A DNA stretch of 64,000 nucleotides from Massilia sp. KIM (GCF_002007115.1 NZ_MVAD01000001.1:3100001-3164000); one strand, 5' to 3'. Numbered from the stretch's first letter, positions 16,452-25,936 are shown. A program made the numbers and translations. Notes: generated by a model not told the origin, from the letters alone.

Positions 16452-17480
16452 TCAGTAGATCGCCTTGCCCGATGCGTCTTTCAGGTTGCTCTTCCAGGAG
16501 GTCTGGACCAGCTTGACCACCGAGGCCGGCAGCGGGACGTAGTCCAGCTCGGCGGCAGCCGGGGCGCCGTTCTTGAAGGCCCAGTCGAAGAACTTCACGA
16601 CTTCGGCGCCCTTGTTGGCGTCGGCCTGGCTCTTGTGCATCAGGATGTAGGAGACGCCGGTGATCGGCCAGCTCTGCTTGCCTGCCTGGTCGGTCAGCAC
16701 CACGCCGAAGCCCGGGGCCTTGGTCCATTCGGCGCTGGCGGCGGCGGCCTTGAAGTTCTCGTCGTCCGGCTGCAGGAAGACGCCGTCCTTGTTCTTCAGC
16801 TGGGTGTGCGACAGCTTGTTCTTCTTGGCGTAGGCCCATTCCACGTAGCCGATCGCGCCCTTGATGCGCTGCACGTTGGCGGCCACGCCTTCATTGCCCT
16901 TGCCGCCCACGCCCACCGCCCACTTGACGGTGGTGCCGGCGCCGATGCCGCTCTTCCACTCCGGGCTCACCTTCGACAGGTAGTCGGTGAACAGGAAGGA
17001 GGTGCCCGAGCTGTCGGCGCGGTGCACGACGGTGATGTCGGCGTCCGGCAGCTTCACGCCCGGGTTCAGGGCGGCGATCGGCTGGGCGTTCCACTTGGTG
17101 ATCTTGCCCATGTAGATGTCGGCCAGCACCGGACCGGTCAGCTTGAGCTGGCCCGGGGTCACGCCGTCGACGTTGATCACGGCGACCACGCCGCCCATGA
17201 TCGCGGGGAACTGCATCAGGCCGTCGCTGTCCAGGTCCTCGGCCTTGAGCGGCATGTCGGAGGCGCCGAAGTCGACGGTCTTGGCCTTGATCTGCTTGAT
17301 GCCGGCGCCCGAACCCACCGACTGGTAGTTCAGGCCGGTGCCGGTGGCTGCCTTGTACGACTCGGCCCACTTGGCGTAGATCGGGTACGGGAAGGTAGCG
17401 CCCGCGCCGGTGATGTCGGCGGCGAACGAGGTCGTCATCACGAGTGCTGCGGCTGCGCCGGCGAGGATCTTCTTGATCAT
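16452..17480 (-). CDS. pstS: Phosphate ABC transporter substrate-binding protein PstS
   Basis: A 342-residue periplasmic high-affinity phosphate-binding protein. The signal peptide ends near residue 21 (TSFA-AD). The mature start DITGAGATFPYPIYAKW is the family signature. Phosphate-binding elements include GSGAGIKQI, VDFGASDMPL and HRADSSGTSFLFTDYL. Length is as usual for PstS. The pstCAB-phoU transport genes are not here; instead the gene is followed by a PhoB-like regulator and a c-di-GMP enzyme. A near-ideal Pho-box promoter precedes it, so it should be induced by phosphate starvation through PhoB. Confidence 0.97.
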   Translation of the reverse strand: MIKKILAGAAAALVMTTSFAADITGAGATFPYPIYAKWAESYKAATGTGLNYQSVGSGAGIKQIKAKTVDFGASDMPLKAEDLDSDGLMQFPAIMGGVVAVINVDGVTPGQLKLTGPVLADIYMGKITKWNAQPIAALNPGVKLPDADITVVHRADSSGTSFLFTDYLSKVSPEWKSGIGAGTTVKWAVGVGGKGNEGVAANVQRIKGAIGYVEWAYAKKNKLSHTQLKNKDGVFLQPDDENFKAAAASAEWTKAPGFGVVLTDQAGKQSWPITGVSYILMHKSQADANKGAEVVKFFDWAFKNGAPAAAELDYVPLPASVVKLVQTSWKSNLKDASGKAIY

Positions 17481-17533
17481 TGGCTTCTTATTCCTATTGC
17501 TGGTTGTAAGGGAAGTTTTGGACTACGCAGCAC

Positions 17534-17567
17534 AGAATACTTGCCGAATATGACTGGTTTATGACTT
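17534..17567 (-). promoter_or_regulatory. Pho box and -10 of pstS
   Basis: On the minus strand two direct GTCAT half sites spaced 11 bp apart (AGTCATAAACCAGTCATA) match the PhoB consensus CTGTCATAAANCTGTCAT. Ten nucleotides further lies TATTCT, a good -10. As I recall it, this is the same spacing as in the E. coli pstS promoter, where the Pho box replaces the -35. Confidence 0.9.
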
Positions 17568-17646
17568 GCGTTTGCCTTGGGGCGCGGCCCCGCGCTTGTG
17601 GTTTTGCTATCATGGCTGCTCCACTTCCCCACCTGGATGACGACGC

Positions 17647-18048
17647 ATGCGCACTTCCTTCCGTGTCCTGTTTTCCCTGCTGGCCGCGGCGGCCCTGGGC
17701 GGCTGCGCCAGCAGCGAACGCCTGCCCGACGCCCGCTACGCCCTCGCCGAGCGCCAGACCCTGCCGCTGGCCGAACGCCTGACCCTCACCTACGAGGGCG
17801 CCGAGGACAGCCGCTGCCCCGACAACGCGCGCTGCATGTGGGCCGGCCAGGTGGCTTACCGCTTCACCCTGCGCATCGGCACCGTGGCCCAGGCCTTCTA
17901 CCTCGTGCCCGGCAAGCCGGGCTACACCAACCCGGCGCTGCGCGGCTCGCGCATCGAGCTCGACCGCGGCCTGGAGCCGCCGCCGCGCGGCATGGCGGAA
18001 ACCCGGCCGGCGAGCTATCCGGTCAGCATCAACATGTACGGCATGTGA
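17647..18048 (+). CDS. Putative lipoprotein with CPxxxxCMWAG motif
   Basis: A 133-residue protein of unknown function. It has an N-terminal signal with lipobox ALGG-C (Cys near residue 20). The mature part contains RCPDNARCMWAGQVAYRF; this Cys-x5-6-Cys-x-Trp-Ala-Gly pattern recurs in small uncharacterised proteobacterial lipoproteins and may be a disulfide-stabilised beta domain. It ends 23 nt before the gamma-glutamyltransferase gene on the same strand, so co-transcription is likely. Confidence 0.8.
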   Translation: MRTSFRVLFSLLAAAALGGCASSERLPDARYALAERQTLPLAERLTLTYEGAEDSRCPDNARCMWAGQVAYRFTLRIGTVAQAFYLVPGKPGYTNPALRGSRIELDRGLEPPPRGMAETRPASYPVSINMYGM

Positions 18049-18071
18049 GCCGGCGTCACCGGGAGCCAGGC

Positions 18072-19814
18072 ATGAACGGAATCGCGCTCGCGAGCGGGCT
18101 GGTATTGTCCATCGTCATCCACCTGCCGGCGGCCCTGGCGGCGCCGGTGGCCAGCGGCAGCGGCGGCGCGGTCGCCACCATCAGCGCCCAGGCCTCGGAA
18201 TCGGCCATGCGCATCCTGAACCAGGGCGGCAACGCGGTCGACGCGGCGGTGGCGGCGGCGGCCACCCTGGGGGTCACCGATCCTTTCAGCTGCGGCATCG
18301 GCGGCGGCGGCTTCATGCTGATCTACCTGGCCAAGGAGGGCCGGGTGATCACCATCGATCACCGCGAGACGGCGCCGGCCAGCGCCTCGCCCGCCCTGTT
18401 CAAGTCCGACGGCAAGGCGATCGATTTCGACGCGGCGGTCGCCAGCGGCGCGGCGGTCGGGGTGCCGGGCACCGTGCGCGGCTGGCACGAGGCCCTGCAG
18501 CGCTACGGCAGCATGCAGTTCAAGCAGGTGCTGGCGCCCGCCATCGAGGTCGCCACCAAGGGCTTCAAGCTCAATGAAAATTTCTTTCATTTAACGAGCG
18601 GAAATGAAAGGAAATTCCAGCAGTTCGCGCCCACGGCCGCGCTCTATCTGAAGGACGGCAAGGCGCTGCCTGCGGGCACACTCCTGAAGAACCCCGGCAT
18701 GGCGCGCGCCTACCGCGAGATCGCCTCCGGCGGCGTCAAGGCCTTCTACGAGGGGCCGATCGCGCGCGCCATCGTGGAGGCGGTCAACCAGCCGCCGGTG
18801 GCCGCCGGCGCGTCGGTGCGCCCGGGGCGCATGACCCTGGCCGACCTGGCCAACTACGAGGCGCGCATCCGCCGCCCGCTGCACAGCAGCTATCGCGGCT
18901 ACGAGATCTACGGCATGCCCCTGCCCTCGAGCGGCGGGGCGACCGTGGCCGAAGCCCTCAACATCCTCGAGGGCTTCGAGCTCAAGACCCTGCCGCGCGA
19001 GCGCGCCGAACACCTCTACCTGGAAGCCAGCCGGCTGGCCTTCGCCGACCGCGACGCCTACCTGGCCGACCCGGAATACGTGGACGCCCCGCTCCCGGGC
19101 CTGCTGTCGAAGGACTACGCGGCCCAGCGCCGCAAGCTGATCGGCGAGCGCGCCGCCGTCAAGGTCGCCGCCGGCGACCCCTACCCCTACCAGGACGACC
19201 AGAGCGTGCCGCTGCGCCCGAACCGCGAGCGCCTGCGCCGGGAAAGCGCCCACACCACCCACCTGGCGGTCTCGGACAAGGACGGCAACGTGGTGGCCTA
19301 CACCTTCACCCTCGAGGACTGGGGCGGCAGCGGCATCGTGGTGCCGGGCTATGGCTTCTTGCTGAACAACGAGATGACCGACTTCGACTTCGAAGGCCCC
19401 CACCCCAACGTGCCGGAGGCCGGCAAGCGTCCGCGCTCGAGCATGGCGCCCACCATCGCCCTCAGGAACGGCAAGCCCGCCTTCACCGTCGGCAGCCCAG
19501 GCGGCGCCACCATCATCACCACCGTGCTGCAGAGCATCGTCAACTACGTCGACCTCGGCATGCCCATGGACGCGGCGATCGATGCGCCGCGCATCAGCGA
19601 GCGCAATGGCGAGGCCAGTTCCGTGGAGCCGGGCTTCGCCGGCAGCGCCCAGGCGCGCGCCCTGGAGGCGCGCGGCCACCGCTGGGACCCCAAGGCCGAG
19701 GAGATCGGGGCCGCCAACGCCATCGTGTTCAACCCGGACGGCACCGTCACCGCCGTCAGCGAAGGCAAGCGCCACGGGGTCGGCACCGCTTTGGTGCAAA
19801 AGCGCGGCCACTGA
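18072..19814 (+). CDS. ggt: Gamma-glutamyltransferase (Ntn hydrolase)
   Basis: A 580-residue periplasmic enzyme cleaving the gamma-glutamyl bond of glutathione. The ATG at 18072 is followed by a signal peptide (to about residue 26). It is made as a proenzyme and self-cleaves before a Thr nucleophile in ESAHTTHLAVSDKDGNVVA. Other family elements are GGNAVDAAVAAAATLGV, GIGGGGFML, DHRETAP, MTDF and GSPGGATI. Length is normal. It follows a lipoprotein gene and is separated from the next transporter gene by a structured region. Confidence 0.95.
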   Translation: MNGIALASGLVLSIVIHLPAALAAPVASGSGGAVATISAQASESAMRILNQGGNAVDAAVAAAATLGVTDPFSCGIGGGGFMLIYLAKEGRVITIDHRETAPASASPALFKSDGKAIDFDAAVASGAAVGVPGTVRGWHEALQRYGSMQFKQVLAPAIEVATKGFKLNENFFHLTSGNERKFQQFAPTAALYLKDGKALPAGTLLKNPGMARAYREIASGGVKAFYEGPIARAIVEAVNQPPVAAGASVRPGRMTLADLANYEARIRRPLHSSYRGYEIYGMPLPSSGGATVAEALNILEGFELKTLPRERAEHLYLEASRLAFADRDAYLADPEYVDAPLPGLLSKDYAAQRRKLIGERAAVKVAAGDPYPYQDDQSVPLRPNRERLRRESAHTTHLAVSDKDGNVVAYTFTLEDWGGSGIVVPGYGFLLNNEMTDFDFEGPHPNVPEAGKRPRSSMAPTIALRNGKPAFTVGSPGGATIITTVLQSIVNYVDLGMPMDAAIDAPRISERNGEASSVEPGFAGSAQARALEARGHRWDPKAEEIGAANAIVFNPDGTVTAVSEGKRHGVGTALVQKRGH

Positions 19815-19819
19815 TATTT

Positions 19820-19858
19820 GTCGCCAGGCCGGCACGCCGGCGGTTTTTGCCTGGCGAC
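19820..19858 (+). other. Structured leader/terminator-like hairpin between ggt and the BASS transporter
   Basis: A perfect 10-bp stem GTCGCCAGGC / GCCTGGCGAC encloses a 19-nt loop that itself holds CCGG-CACG-CCGG followed by TTTTT. The inner hairpin plus T run looks like a weak intrinsic terminator for ggt, and the outer stem would hide the T run. It lies 74 nt before the next start codon. It may be an attenuator or merely a terminator with flanking complementarity. Confidence 0.45.
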
Positions 19859-19931
19859 TTGCTCTACACTGTCCCGCGGCGAGGAGGGCCCACCCTCCCG
19901 CCGAAAAAACCAACAAAAGAATGGAGACACC

Positions 19932-20825
19932 ATGAGCGATTTCATCACCCTGCTGCCCAGCCTCCTGATCGGCGCCCTGGCCCTGATCATGTTCGGGCTC
20001 GGCCTGTCCCTTACCCCGGCCGACTTCAAGCGCCTGCTCGGCCATCCCAAGGCGGTGCTGCTGGCCCTCCTCCTGCAGGCGGCCGTGCTGCCGGCGATCT
20101 GCTACGGCCTGATCCTGGCCTTCGGCGTGCCGCCGGTGTTCGCGGTCGGGCTGATGCTGCTCGCGGCCTCGCCGGGCGGGGTCTCGGCCAACCTGTTCAG
20201 CCACCTGTTCGGCGGCAACGTGGCGATGAACATCTCGCTTACCGCGATCAACACCCTGCTCTCCATCGTCAGCCTGCCCCTGATCGCCAATTTCGCGATC
20301 GACGCCTTTTCCGACAGCGGCCAGGTGGTGCCGATGCAGACCGGGAAGGTGATCGAGGTGATCGGCATCGTCCTGATCCCGGTGGCGATCGGCATGCTGG
20401 TCAAGGCGCGCGCGCCCGGCTTCGCGGCGCGCATGGACAAGCCGATGAAGATCTTCTCGATGGTGGTGCTGGCCCTCCTGGCCGTGATCGCCTTCGCCAA
20501 GGAATGGAACGCCCTGGTGTCCTCCTTCGCCACCGTCGGCCTGGCGGTCATCGCCTTCAACGTCCTGAGCCTGGGCCTGGGCTACTACGTGCCGCGCCTG
20601 ACCGGCATGGACAAGCCCGACGCGGTGGCGATCGGCTACGAGATCGGGATCCACAACTCCACCCTCGCCATCTTCGTGGCGGTGTCGGTGCTGGGCGACT
20701 TCCAGCTGATGGTGCCGGCCGCGATCTATTCGGTCAGCATGTACGTGTTCGCGACCGCCTTCGGCCTGCTGGTGCTGGGCCGCGAGCGCAAGAGCGCGCC
20801 GGCGGCGGCCCCGAACCGCATCTGA
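19932..20825 (+). CDS. Bile acid:sodium symporter (BASS) family transporter
   Basis: A 297-residue inner-membrane protein with about nine to ten hydrophobic helices. The ATG at 19932 follows GGAG. Family features are SLTPADFKRLLGHPK near residue 30, LLAASPGGVSANLFSHLFGGN near residue 77 (the crossing helix region with Na+ ligands), and GYEIGIHNSTLAI near residue 236. BASS members move organic anions such as pantoate, bile acids or 2-keto acids with sodium. The substrate here is unknown. It lies downstream of ggt, perhaps in the same transcription unit depending on the intervening hairpin. Confidence 0.92.
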   Translation: MSDFITLLPSLLIGALALIMFGLGLSLTPADFKRLLGHPKAVLLALLLQAAVLPAICYGLILAFGVPPVFAVGLMLLAASPGGVSANLFSHLFGGNVAMNISLTAINTLLSIVSLPLIANFAIDAFSDSGQVVPMQTGKVIEVIGIVLIPVAIGMLVKARAPGFAARMDKPMKIFSMVVLALLAVIAFAKEWNALVSSFATVGLAVIAFNVLSLGLGYYVPRLTGMDKPDAVAIGYEIGIHNSTLAIFVAVSVLGDFQLMVPAAIYSVSMYVFATAFGLLVLGRERKSAPAAAPNRI

Positions 20826-20907
20826 AAACGCTTCGTGCAGGAATGCCGCAACTGTGAGAACATGCGGCGTTCTCCACGCTCGGCCGTATCCGGCCCATCC
20901 TGGCACC

Positions 20908-22974
20908 ATGCCGTTCTCTGACGACCACGCTCCTCACGCCGCCGGGCCGGATCCCGCCGGCGAACTGCGCTACCGCGAACTGTTCGAGCAGGCGCCGGTG
21001 AGCATCCAGATCCTGGCCCCGGACGGACGCACGGTCCGGGTCAACAAGGCTTGGGAAGAGCTGTGGCAAATCCGCGACGGCAGCGAGCTGAAACGCTATG
21101 TGGTCGGCGGCGACTACAACGTCCTGACCGACCCGCAACTGCGCGAGACCGGCGTGCTGCCCTACCTCGAGCGCGCCATGGCCGGCGAAGCGGTCGACAT
21201 CCCGGCCAACCGCTATGACACCGCGGCCATCGGCGGCCCGGGGCGGGTGCGCTGGGTCGAGACGCGCGCCCGGCCGATCAAGGATGAGCAAGGCCGGCTG
21301 CTCGAAGTGCTGCTCATGCACGAGGACATCACCGAGCGGGTCGAGAACGAGGCCGTGCTGCGCACGCGCGAGGAGCGTTTCCGTTCGCTGGTGATGGCGA
21401 CCTCGCAAATCGTCTGGACCAACACCCCCGACGGCCGGGTGGAAGACGACTCCCCGTCCTGGCGCGCCTTCACCGGCCAGACCTACGAGGAGTGGCGCGA
21501 ATTCGGCTGGCTCGACGCCGTGCACCCGGACGACCGCGAGCACAGCCTGCGCGAGTGGCAGGAATGCGTAGCGGCGCGCTCCGTGTACGAAACCGAATAC
21601 CGCCTGCGGCGCGCCGATGGGGTCTACCGCTGGACGGCCGTAAAGGGCATTCCCATCCTCGACAAGGCGGGCGCGGTGCGCGAATGGATCGGCGCCAACA
21701 CCGACATCGACGACGCGGTGCGCGCCCGCGCCGAGCTGGCCGGGCGCCTCGAGCGCGAGCGGCGCCAGTCGGCCCTGCTGGCCAAGGTGGCCCAGGCCTC
21801 CCAGACTCTGCATGCGGCGCTGTCGGACAAGGACATCGCCGAGACCCTGGTGCTGACCGTGCGCGACATCCTCGGCGCCCACCAGGCGGTGGTGTCGCTC
21901 ACCAGCGACGAAGGCATGAGCCAGGCGATCAACGCGGTGTCAATGTCGGACAAGTACGCGGCCTATGCCGGCTACGCCAGGCCGACCGACGGCAGCGGCA
22001 TCTATGCCGAAGTCTGCCGCAGCAACCGGCCGATGCGCCTGACCCAGGCCCAGCTCGAAGCCCATCCGGCCTGGCGCGGCTTCGGCGCCCACGCGGCCGA
22101 GCATCCGCCGATGCGCGGCTGGCTGGCGGCGCCCCTGGTCGACCGCCAGGGCCGCAACATCGGCCTGATCCAGGTCTCGGACAAGCACGAGGGCGAATTC
22201 AACGCGGAAGACGAAGCGGTGCTGGTGCAGCTGGCCTCGATCGCGGCCAACGGCTTCGAGAACGCGCGCCTGGTCGCTTCGCTGCAGGAGCAGGATCGGC
22301 GTAAGGACGAATTCCTGGCCATGCTGGCCCACGAGCTGCGCAATCCGATGGCGCCGATCTCCGCCGCCGCCGAGCTGCTCAAGATGTCGGCGGACGACCC
22401 GCGGGTGCGCCGCACCAGCGAAGTGATCGGCCGCCAGGTGCGCCACCTGACTTCGCTGGTGGACGATTTGCTGGACGTCTCGCGGGTCACGCGCGGGCTG
22501 ATCGAACTGGATCGCAAGGTGGTCGAAGTGCTGGGCATCGTGGCCAGCGCGGTGGAGCAGTCGCGCCCGATGCTGGAAGCGCGCGGCCACACCCTCAGCC
22601 TCGACCTGCGCGCCGACCGCGCGCGCGTGCTGGGCGACGCCACCCGCCTGGTGCAGGTGCTGACCAATCTGCTGAACAACGCCGCCAAGTACACGCCGCC
22701 GGGTGGCGCGATCGAGGTCGCCGCCGTGCAGCAGGGCGCGCGCGTGCGCCTATCGGTGACCGACAACGGCATCGGCATCGAGCCGCGCCTGCTGCCCCAG
22801 GTGTTCGACCTGTTCACCCAGGCCGAGCGCACCCCCGACCGTTCCCAGGGCGGCCTGGGTATCGGCCTGGCCCTGGTGCGCAACATGGTCGCCCTGCATG
22901 GCGGCGAGGTCCAGGCCCACAGCGAAGGCCTGGGGACCGGCAGCACCTTCACGGTCTGGCTGCCGGCCGCCTGA
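20908..22974 (+). CDS. PAS-PAS-GAF hybrid-type sensor histidine kinase
   Basis: A 688-residue soluble kinase with no transmembrane segment, starting at the ATG at 20908; a GTG at 20854 is possible and neither has a good ribosome-binding site. Two PAS domains (about 20-130 and 150-270, the second with a PAC region [11 protein letters not shown]) and a GAF domain (about 285-460) precede HisKA, with the phospho-acceptor His475 in [14 protein letters not shown]. HATPase motifs are [12 protein letters not shown] (N box), DNGIGI and [12 protein letters not shown]. There is no receiver domain and no adjacent response regulator, so it is an orphan kinase. A cytoplasmic or diffusible signal is likely. 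Confidence 0.92.
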   Translation: MPFSDDHAPHAAGPDPAGELRYRELFEQAPVSIQILAPDGRTVRVNKAWEELWQIRDGSELKRYVVGGDYNVLTDPQLRETGVLPYLERAMAGEAVDIPANRYDTAAIGGPGRVRWVETRARPIKDEQGRLLEVLLMHEDITERVENEAVLRTREERFRSLVMATSQIVWTNTPDGRVEDDSPSWRAFTGQTYEEWREFGWLDAVHPDDREHSLREWQECVAARSVYETEYRLRRADGVYRWTAVKGIPILDKAGAVREWIGANTDIDDAVRARAELAGRLERERRQSALLAKVAQASQTLHAALSDKDIAETLVLTVRDILGAHQAVVSLTSDEGMSQAINAVSMSDKYAAYAGYARPTDGSGIYAEVCRSNRPMRLTQAQLEAHPAWRGFGAHAAEHPPMRGWLAAPLVDRQGRNIGLIQVSDKHEGEFNAEDEAVLVQLASIAANGFENARLVASLQEQDRRKDEFLAMLAHELRNPMAPISAAAELLKMSADDPRVRRTSEVIGRQVRHLTSLVDDLLDVSRVTRGLIELDRKVVEVLGIVASAVEQSRPMLEARGHTLSLDLRADRARVLGDATRLVQVLTNLLNNAAKYTPPGGAIEVAAVQQGARVRLSVTDNGIGIEPRLLPQVFDLFTQAERTPDRSQGGLGIGLALVRNMVALHGGEVQAHSEGLGTGSTFTVWLPAA

Positions 22975-23036
22975 ATCGGGCGCAGGGAAGCATGGCGCCG
23001 GCTGGGGACCAACGCCCACTGGACGACATCGTCAAC

Positions 23037-23055
23037 TGATATGGAAAACATATCA
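23037..23055. promoter_or_regulatory. Perfect 7-bp dyad upstream of ilvD
   Basis: TGATATG, GAAAA, CATATCA: an uninterrupted 7-bp inverted repeat with a five-base spacer, 86 nt before the ilvD ATG, in AT-rich sequence unlike its surroundings. It could be a repressor operator for ilvD. No terminator-like T tract follows, so it is unlikely to end the kinase gene. Confidence 0.5.
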
Positions 23056-23140
23056 CAGCGGCGGTTATCATATATTGGACAACTCTAAGCCGACACGGCA
23101 CCCTCGGCCTGTCCGATTGTCGCTTTCCAAGGAGATTCCC

Positions 23141-25003
23141 ATGCCGACCTACCGCTCCCGTACCACCACCCAGGGCCGCAACATGGCCGGAGCGCGCGCG
23201 CTGTGGCGCGCCACCGGCATGAAGGACGGCGACTTCGAGAAGCCGATCATCGCCGTGGTCAATTCCTTCACCCAGTTCGTGCCCGGCCACGTGCACCTGA
23301 AGGACCTGGGCCAGCTGGTCGCGCGCGAGATCGAAGCGGCCGGCGGCGTGGCCAAGGAATTCAACACCATCGCGGTCGACGACGGCATCGCCATGGGTCA
23401 CGGCGGCATGCTGTATTCCCTGCCCTCGCGCGACCTGATCGCCGACTCGGTCGAATACATGGTCAACGCCCACTGCGCCGACGCCATGGTCTGCATCTCG
23501 AACTGCGACAAGATCACCCCGGGCATGCTGATGGCCGCGATGCGCCTGAACATCCCGACCGTGTTCGTCTCGGGCGGGCCGATGGAAGCCGGCAAGGTGG
23601 TCAAGGTGGTCAACAACGACCGCAAGGTGATCAAGCTCGACCTGATCGACGCCATGATCAAGGCGGGCGACGCCAGCGTCTCGGACGCCGAGGTGGCCGA
23701 GGTCGAGCGCTCGGCCTGCCCCACCTGCGGCTCCTGTTCCGGCATGTTCACCGCCAACTCGATGAACTGCCTGACCGAGGCGCTCGGCCTGTCCCTGCCG
23801 GGCAACGGCACCATCGTCGCCACCCACGCCGACCGCAAGGAACTGTTCCTGCGCGCCGGCCGCCTGGTCGTCGAGCTGGCCAAGCGCCACTACGAGGGCG
23901 ATGACTACTCGGTGCTGCCGCGTTCGATCGCCAGCAAGGCCGCCTTCGAGAACGCGATGACGCTCGACGTCGCGATGGGCGGCTCGACCAACACCGTGCT
24001 GCACCTGCTGGCCGCGGCCCACGAGGCCGAGGTGGAATTCACCATGGCCGACATCGACCGCATCTCGCGCAAGGTGCCCTGCCTGTGCAAGGTGGCGCCG
24101 ATGACGGACAAGTACCACATCGAGGACGTGCACCGGGCGGGCGGCATCGTCGCCATCCTGGGCGAGCTGGCGCGCGCCGGCCTGCTCGACACCTCGGTGC
24201 CGACCGTGCACAGCCCGAGCCTGGGCGAGGCGATCGAGCGCTACGACATCCGCCGCAGCGACGACCGTGCGGTGCACCAGCTGTTCCGCGCCGCGCCGGG
24301 CGGGGTGCCGACCCAGGTCGCGTTCTCGCAGGCCGAGCGCTACGACAGCAATGACCTGGACCGCAGCGCCGGCTGCATCCGCGACCGCGAGCATGCGTAT
24401 TCGCGCGACGGCGGCCTCGCGGTCCTGTACGGGAACATCGCCGAGAAGGGCTGCATCGTGAAGACCGCCGGGGTGGACGAGAGCATCCTGAAGTTCTCGG
24501 GCAAGGCACGCGTGTTCGAGAGCCAGGACGCGGCGGTCGAGGCCATCCTGGGCGACACGGTGCACGCGGGCGACGTGGTCATCATCCGCTACGAAGGCCC
24601 GAAGGGCGGCCCGGGCATGCAGGAGATGCTGTACCCGACCTCGTACATCAAGTCCAAGGGCCTGGGCAAGGCCTGCGCCCTGTTCACCGACGGCCGCTTC
24701 TCGGGCGGCTCCTCGGGCCTGGTGATCGGCCACGCCTCGCCGGAAGCGGCCGAAGGCGGCGCGATCGGCCTGGTGGAGGAAGGCGACCTGATCGACATCG
24801 ACATCCCCGCGCGCAGCATCGCGCTGCGGGTCACGCCCGAGGAGCTGACCGCGCGCCGCGCCGCGATGGAAGCGCGCGGCCGCGACGCCTGGAAACCGCT
24901 GAACCGCGAGCGCGCGGTCTCGCAAGCCCTGCAGGCCTACGCCGCCCTCACCACCTCGGCCGACCGCGGCGCGGTGCGCGACCTGTCCCAGCTGAAGCGC
25001 TGA
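23141..25003 (+). CDS. ilvD: Dihydroxy-acid dehydratase IlvD
   Basis: A 620-residue Fe-S dehydratase converting 2,3-dihydroxy-3-methylvalerate/isovalerate to the 2-keto acids in isoleucine/valine and pantothenate synthesis. AAGGAGA precedes the ATG at 23141. Cluster ligands lie in [12 protein letters not shown] (about 122-133) and [17 protein letters not shown] (about 195-211). The C-terminal signature [15 protein letters not shown] is present. The length matches the long E. coli-type enzyme. No other ilv genes are adjacent. Transcription probably ends at the palindrome 6 nt downstream. Confidence 0.97.
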   Translation: MPTYRSRTTTQGRNMAGARALWRATGMKDGDFEKPIIAVVNSFTQFVPGHVHLKDLGQLVAREIEAAGGVAKEFNTIAVDDGIAMGHGGMLYSLPSRDLIADSVEYMVNAHCADAMVCISNCDKITPGMLMAAMRLNIPTVFVSGGPMEAGKVVKVVNNDRKVIKLDLIDAMIKAGDASVSDAEVAEVERSACPTCGSCSGMFTANSMNCLTEALGLSLPGNGTIVATHADRKELFLRAGRLVVELAKRHYEGDDYSVLPRSIASKAAFENAMTLDVAMGGSTNTVLHLLAAAHEAEVEFTMADIDRISRKVPCLCKVAPMTDKYHIEDVHRAGGIVAILGELARAGLLDTSVPTVHSPSLGEAIERYDIRRSDDRAVHQLFRAAPGGVPTQVAFSQAERYDSNDLDRSAGCIRDREHAYSRDGGLAVLYGNIAEKGCIVKTAGVDESILKFSGKARVFESQDAAVEAILGDTVHAGDVVIIRYEGPKGGPGMQEMLYPTSYIKSKGLGKACALFTDGRFSGGSSGLVIGHASPEAAEGGAIGLVEEGDLIDIDIPARSIALRVTPEELTARRAAMEARGRDAWKPLNRERAVSQALQAYAALTTSADRGAVRDLSQLKR

Positions 25004-25008
25004 ACACC

Positions 25009-25070
25009 AGGGTCGGAGTCGAATTAAATGACAACTTTCGAATGTTGTCATTTAATTCGACTCCGACCCT
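25009..25070. repeat. 62-nt perfect palindrome, REPIN-like copy 1
   Basis: A 27-nt arm starting AGGGTCGGAGTCGAATTAAA is followed by 8 nt (TTTCGAAT) and the exact inverse complement, ending CTCCGACCCT. It begins 6 nt after the ilvD stop. It shares the outer 14-nt AGGGTCGGAGTCGA with a second element of the same total length at 25189-25250. The paired inverted arms with a conserved end are the form of REP doublets (REPINs) spread by RAYT transposases; no RAYT gene is in this window. Confidence 0.85.
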
Positions 25071-25188
25071 AATTGTTCAGTATCGCAGCAGAAAAAGAAA
25101 AACCTGGAAGCTTGCGCGGCCTCAAACGCCGAAAACTTGTACTTGCGCCGAATTGTGCGTCGGCGAGCTCAGCGAGTAAAAATAAAAT

Positions 25189-25250
25189 AGGGTCGGAGTC
25201 GATTTTTCGGGCAATTCCTCAGAGTTGTCAAAAAAATCGACTCCGACCCT
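25189..25250. repeat. 62-nt palindrome, REPIN-like copy 2
   Basis: The arms AGGGTCGGAGTCGATTTTT and AAAAATCGACTCCGACCCT are perfect over 19 nt and enclose a 24-nt interior. The element has the same length and outer 14 nt as the copy at 25009-25070, but the middle differs. The 118 nt between the two copies hold nothing recognisable. Confidence 0.85.
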
Positions 25251-25263
25251 GTTTTTTGCGGGC

Positions 25264-25293
25264 GAAAAAAAGCCGGGGCGCGAGGCCCCGGCC
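25264..25293 (-). terminator. Intrinsic terminator of the ter-like operon
   Basis: On the minus strand a GCCGGGGC / GCCCCGGC stem is followed by TTTTTTT, 32 nt after the terD stop codon. Confidence 0.85.
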
Positions 25294-25325
25294 AAGGCGG
25301 GAGACAGCAAACTACAAAAACAGTG

Positions 25326-25910
25326 TTACAGGTGGGCGACGATCTGCGGCATCAGGTCGTCGATGGTGCGGCCGACGCCGTTTTCGCCGATCGCATGCAT
25401 CTTCCATTCGCCGTTGTGGCGGTACAGCTTGGCCATGATCTGGGCCGTGTGCGTACCCTGCACCGACAGGTTGAAACGCGCCACTTCCTGGTTGTTGGCG
25501 GCGTTCACCAGGCGGCAGTAGGCGTTCTCCACCGTCGAGAAATTCTGGCCGGTGAAGCTGTTCACCGTAAACACCAGCGCCTGGACTTCCGGCGGCACCC
25601 GGTTCAGCTCGACCGAGATCTGCTCGTCGTCGCCCTCGCCGGCGCCGGTGCGGTTGTCGCCGCTGTGGCTGACGCTGCCGTCACGGCTCTTGAGCTGGCG
25701 GAACCAGACCACGTCCACCGGACGCTTGGCGTCGTCGAACATCACCACCGAGGCGTCCAGGTCGACCGCCTGGCCCTTGCCGCCGCCGAAGCCGAAGAAG
25801 CCCTTCGACTTGGCCACGTCCCAGCCCAGGCCCATCACGATCCGGTTGAGCGCCCCGCCGGCTTCCTTGTCCAGCGAGATCTTCTGGCCCTTCTGCAAAT
25901 TGACTGCCAT
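25326..25910 (-). CDS. TerD family stress/tellurium resistance protein
   Basis: A 194-residue TerD-domain protein starting at the ATG at 25910 with AAGGAG upstream. It begins MAVNLQKGQKISL, the usual TerD opening. It has GLGWD near residue 31 and the acidic calcium-binding segment GDNRTGAGEGDDE near residue 90. The loop KSKGFFGFGGGKGQ before the core strand is longer than in the paralogue at 26688-27263. TerD proteins act in the cytoplasm in metal, phage and colicin stress responses, with an undefined mechanism. It is last in a four-gene minus-strand unit. Confidence 0.93.
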   Translation of the reverse strand: MAVNLQKGQKISLDKEAGGALNRIVMGLGWDVAKSKGFFGFGGGKGQAVDLDASVVMFDDAKRPVDVVWFRQLKSRDGSVSHSGDNRTGAGEGDDEQISVELNRVPPEVQALVFTVNSFTGQNFSTVENAYCRLVNAANNQEVARFNLSVQGTHTAQIMAKLYRHNGEWKMHAIGENGVGRTIDDLMPQIVAHL

Positions 25911-25936
25911 GATTTGACTCCTTGTTCTTGCTGCGA

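Noticed and set aside
18591..20909. 772-residue minus-strand ORF
   Set aside because: Antisense to ggt and the BASS transporter; low-complexity composition and no family motif.
22949..25051. 700-residue minus-strand ORF
   Set aside because: Antisense to ilvD, which has strong family motifs; shadow frame.
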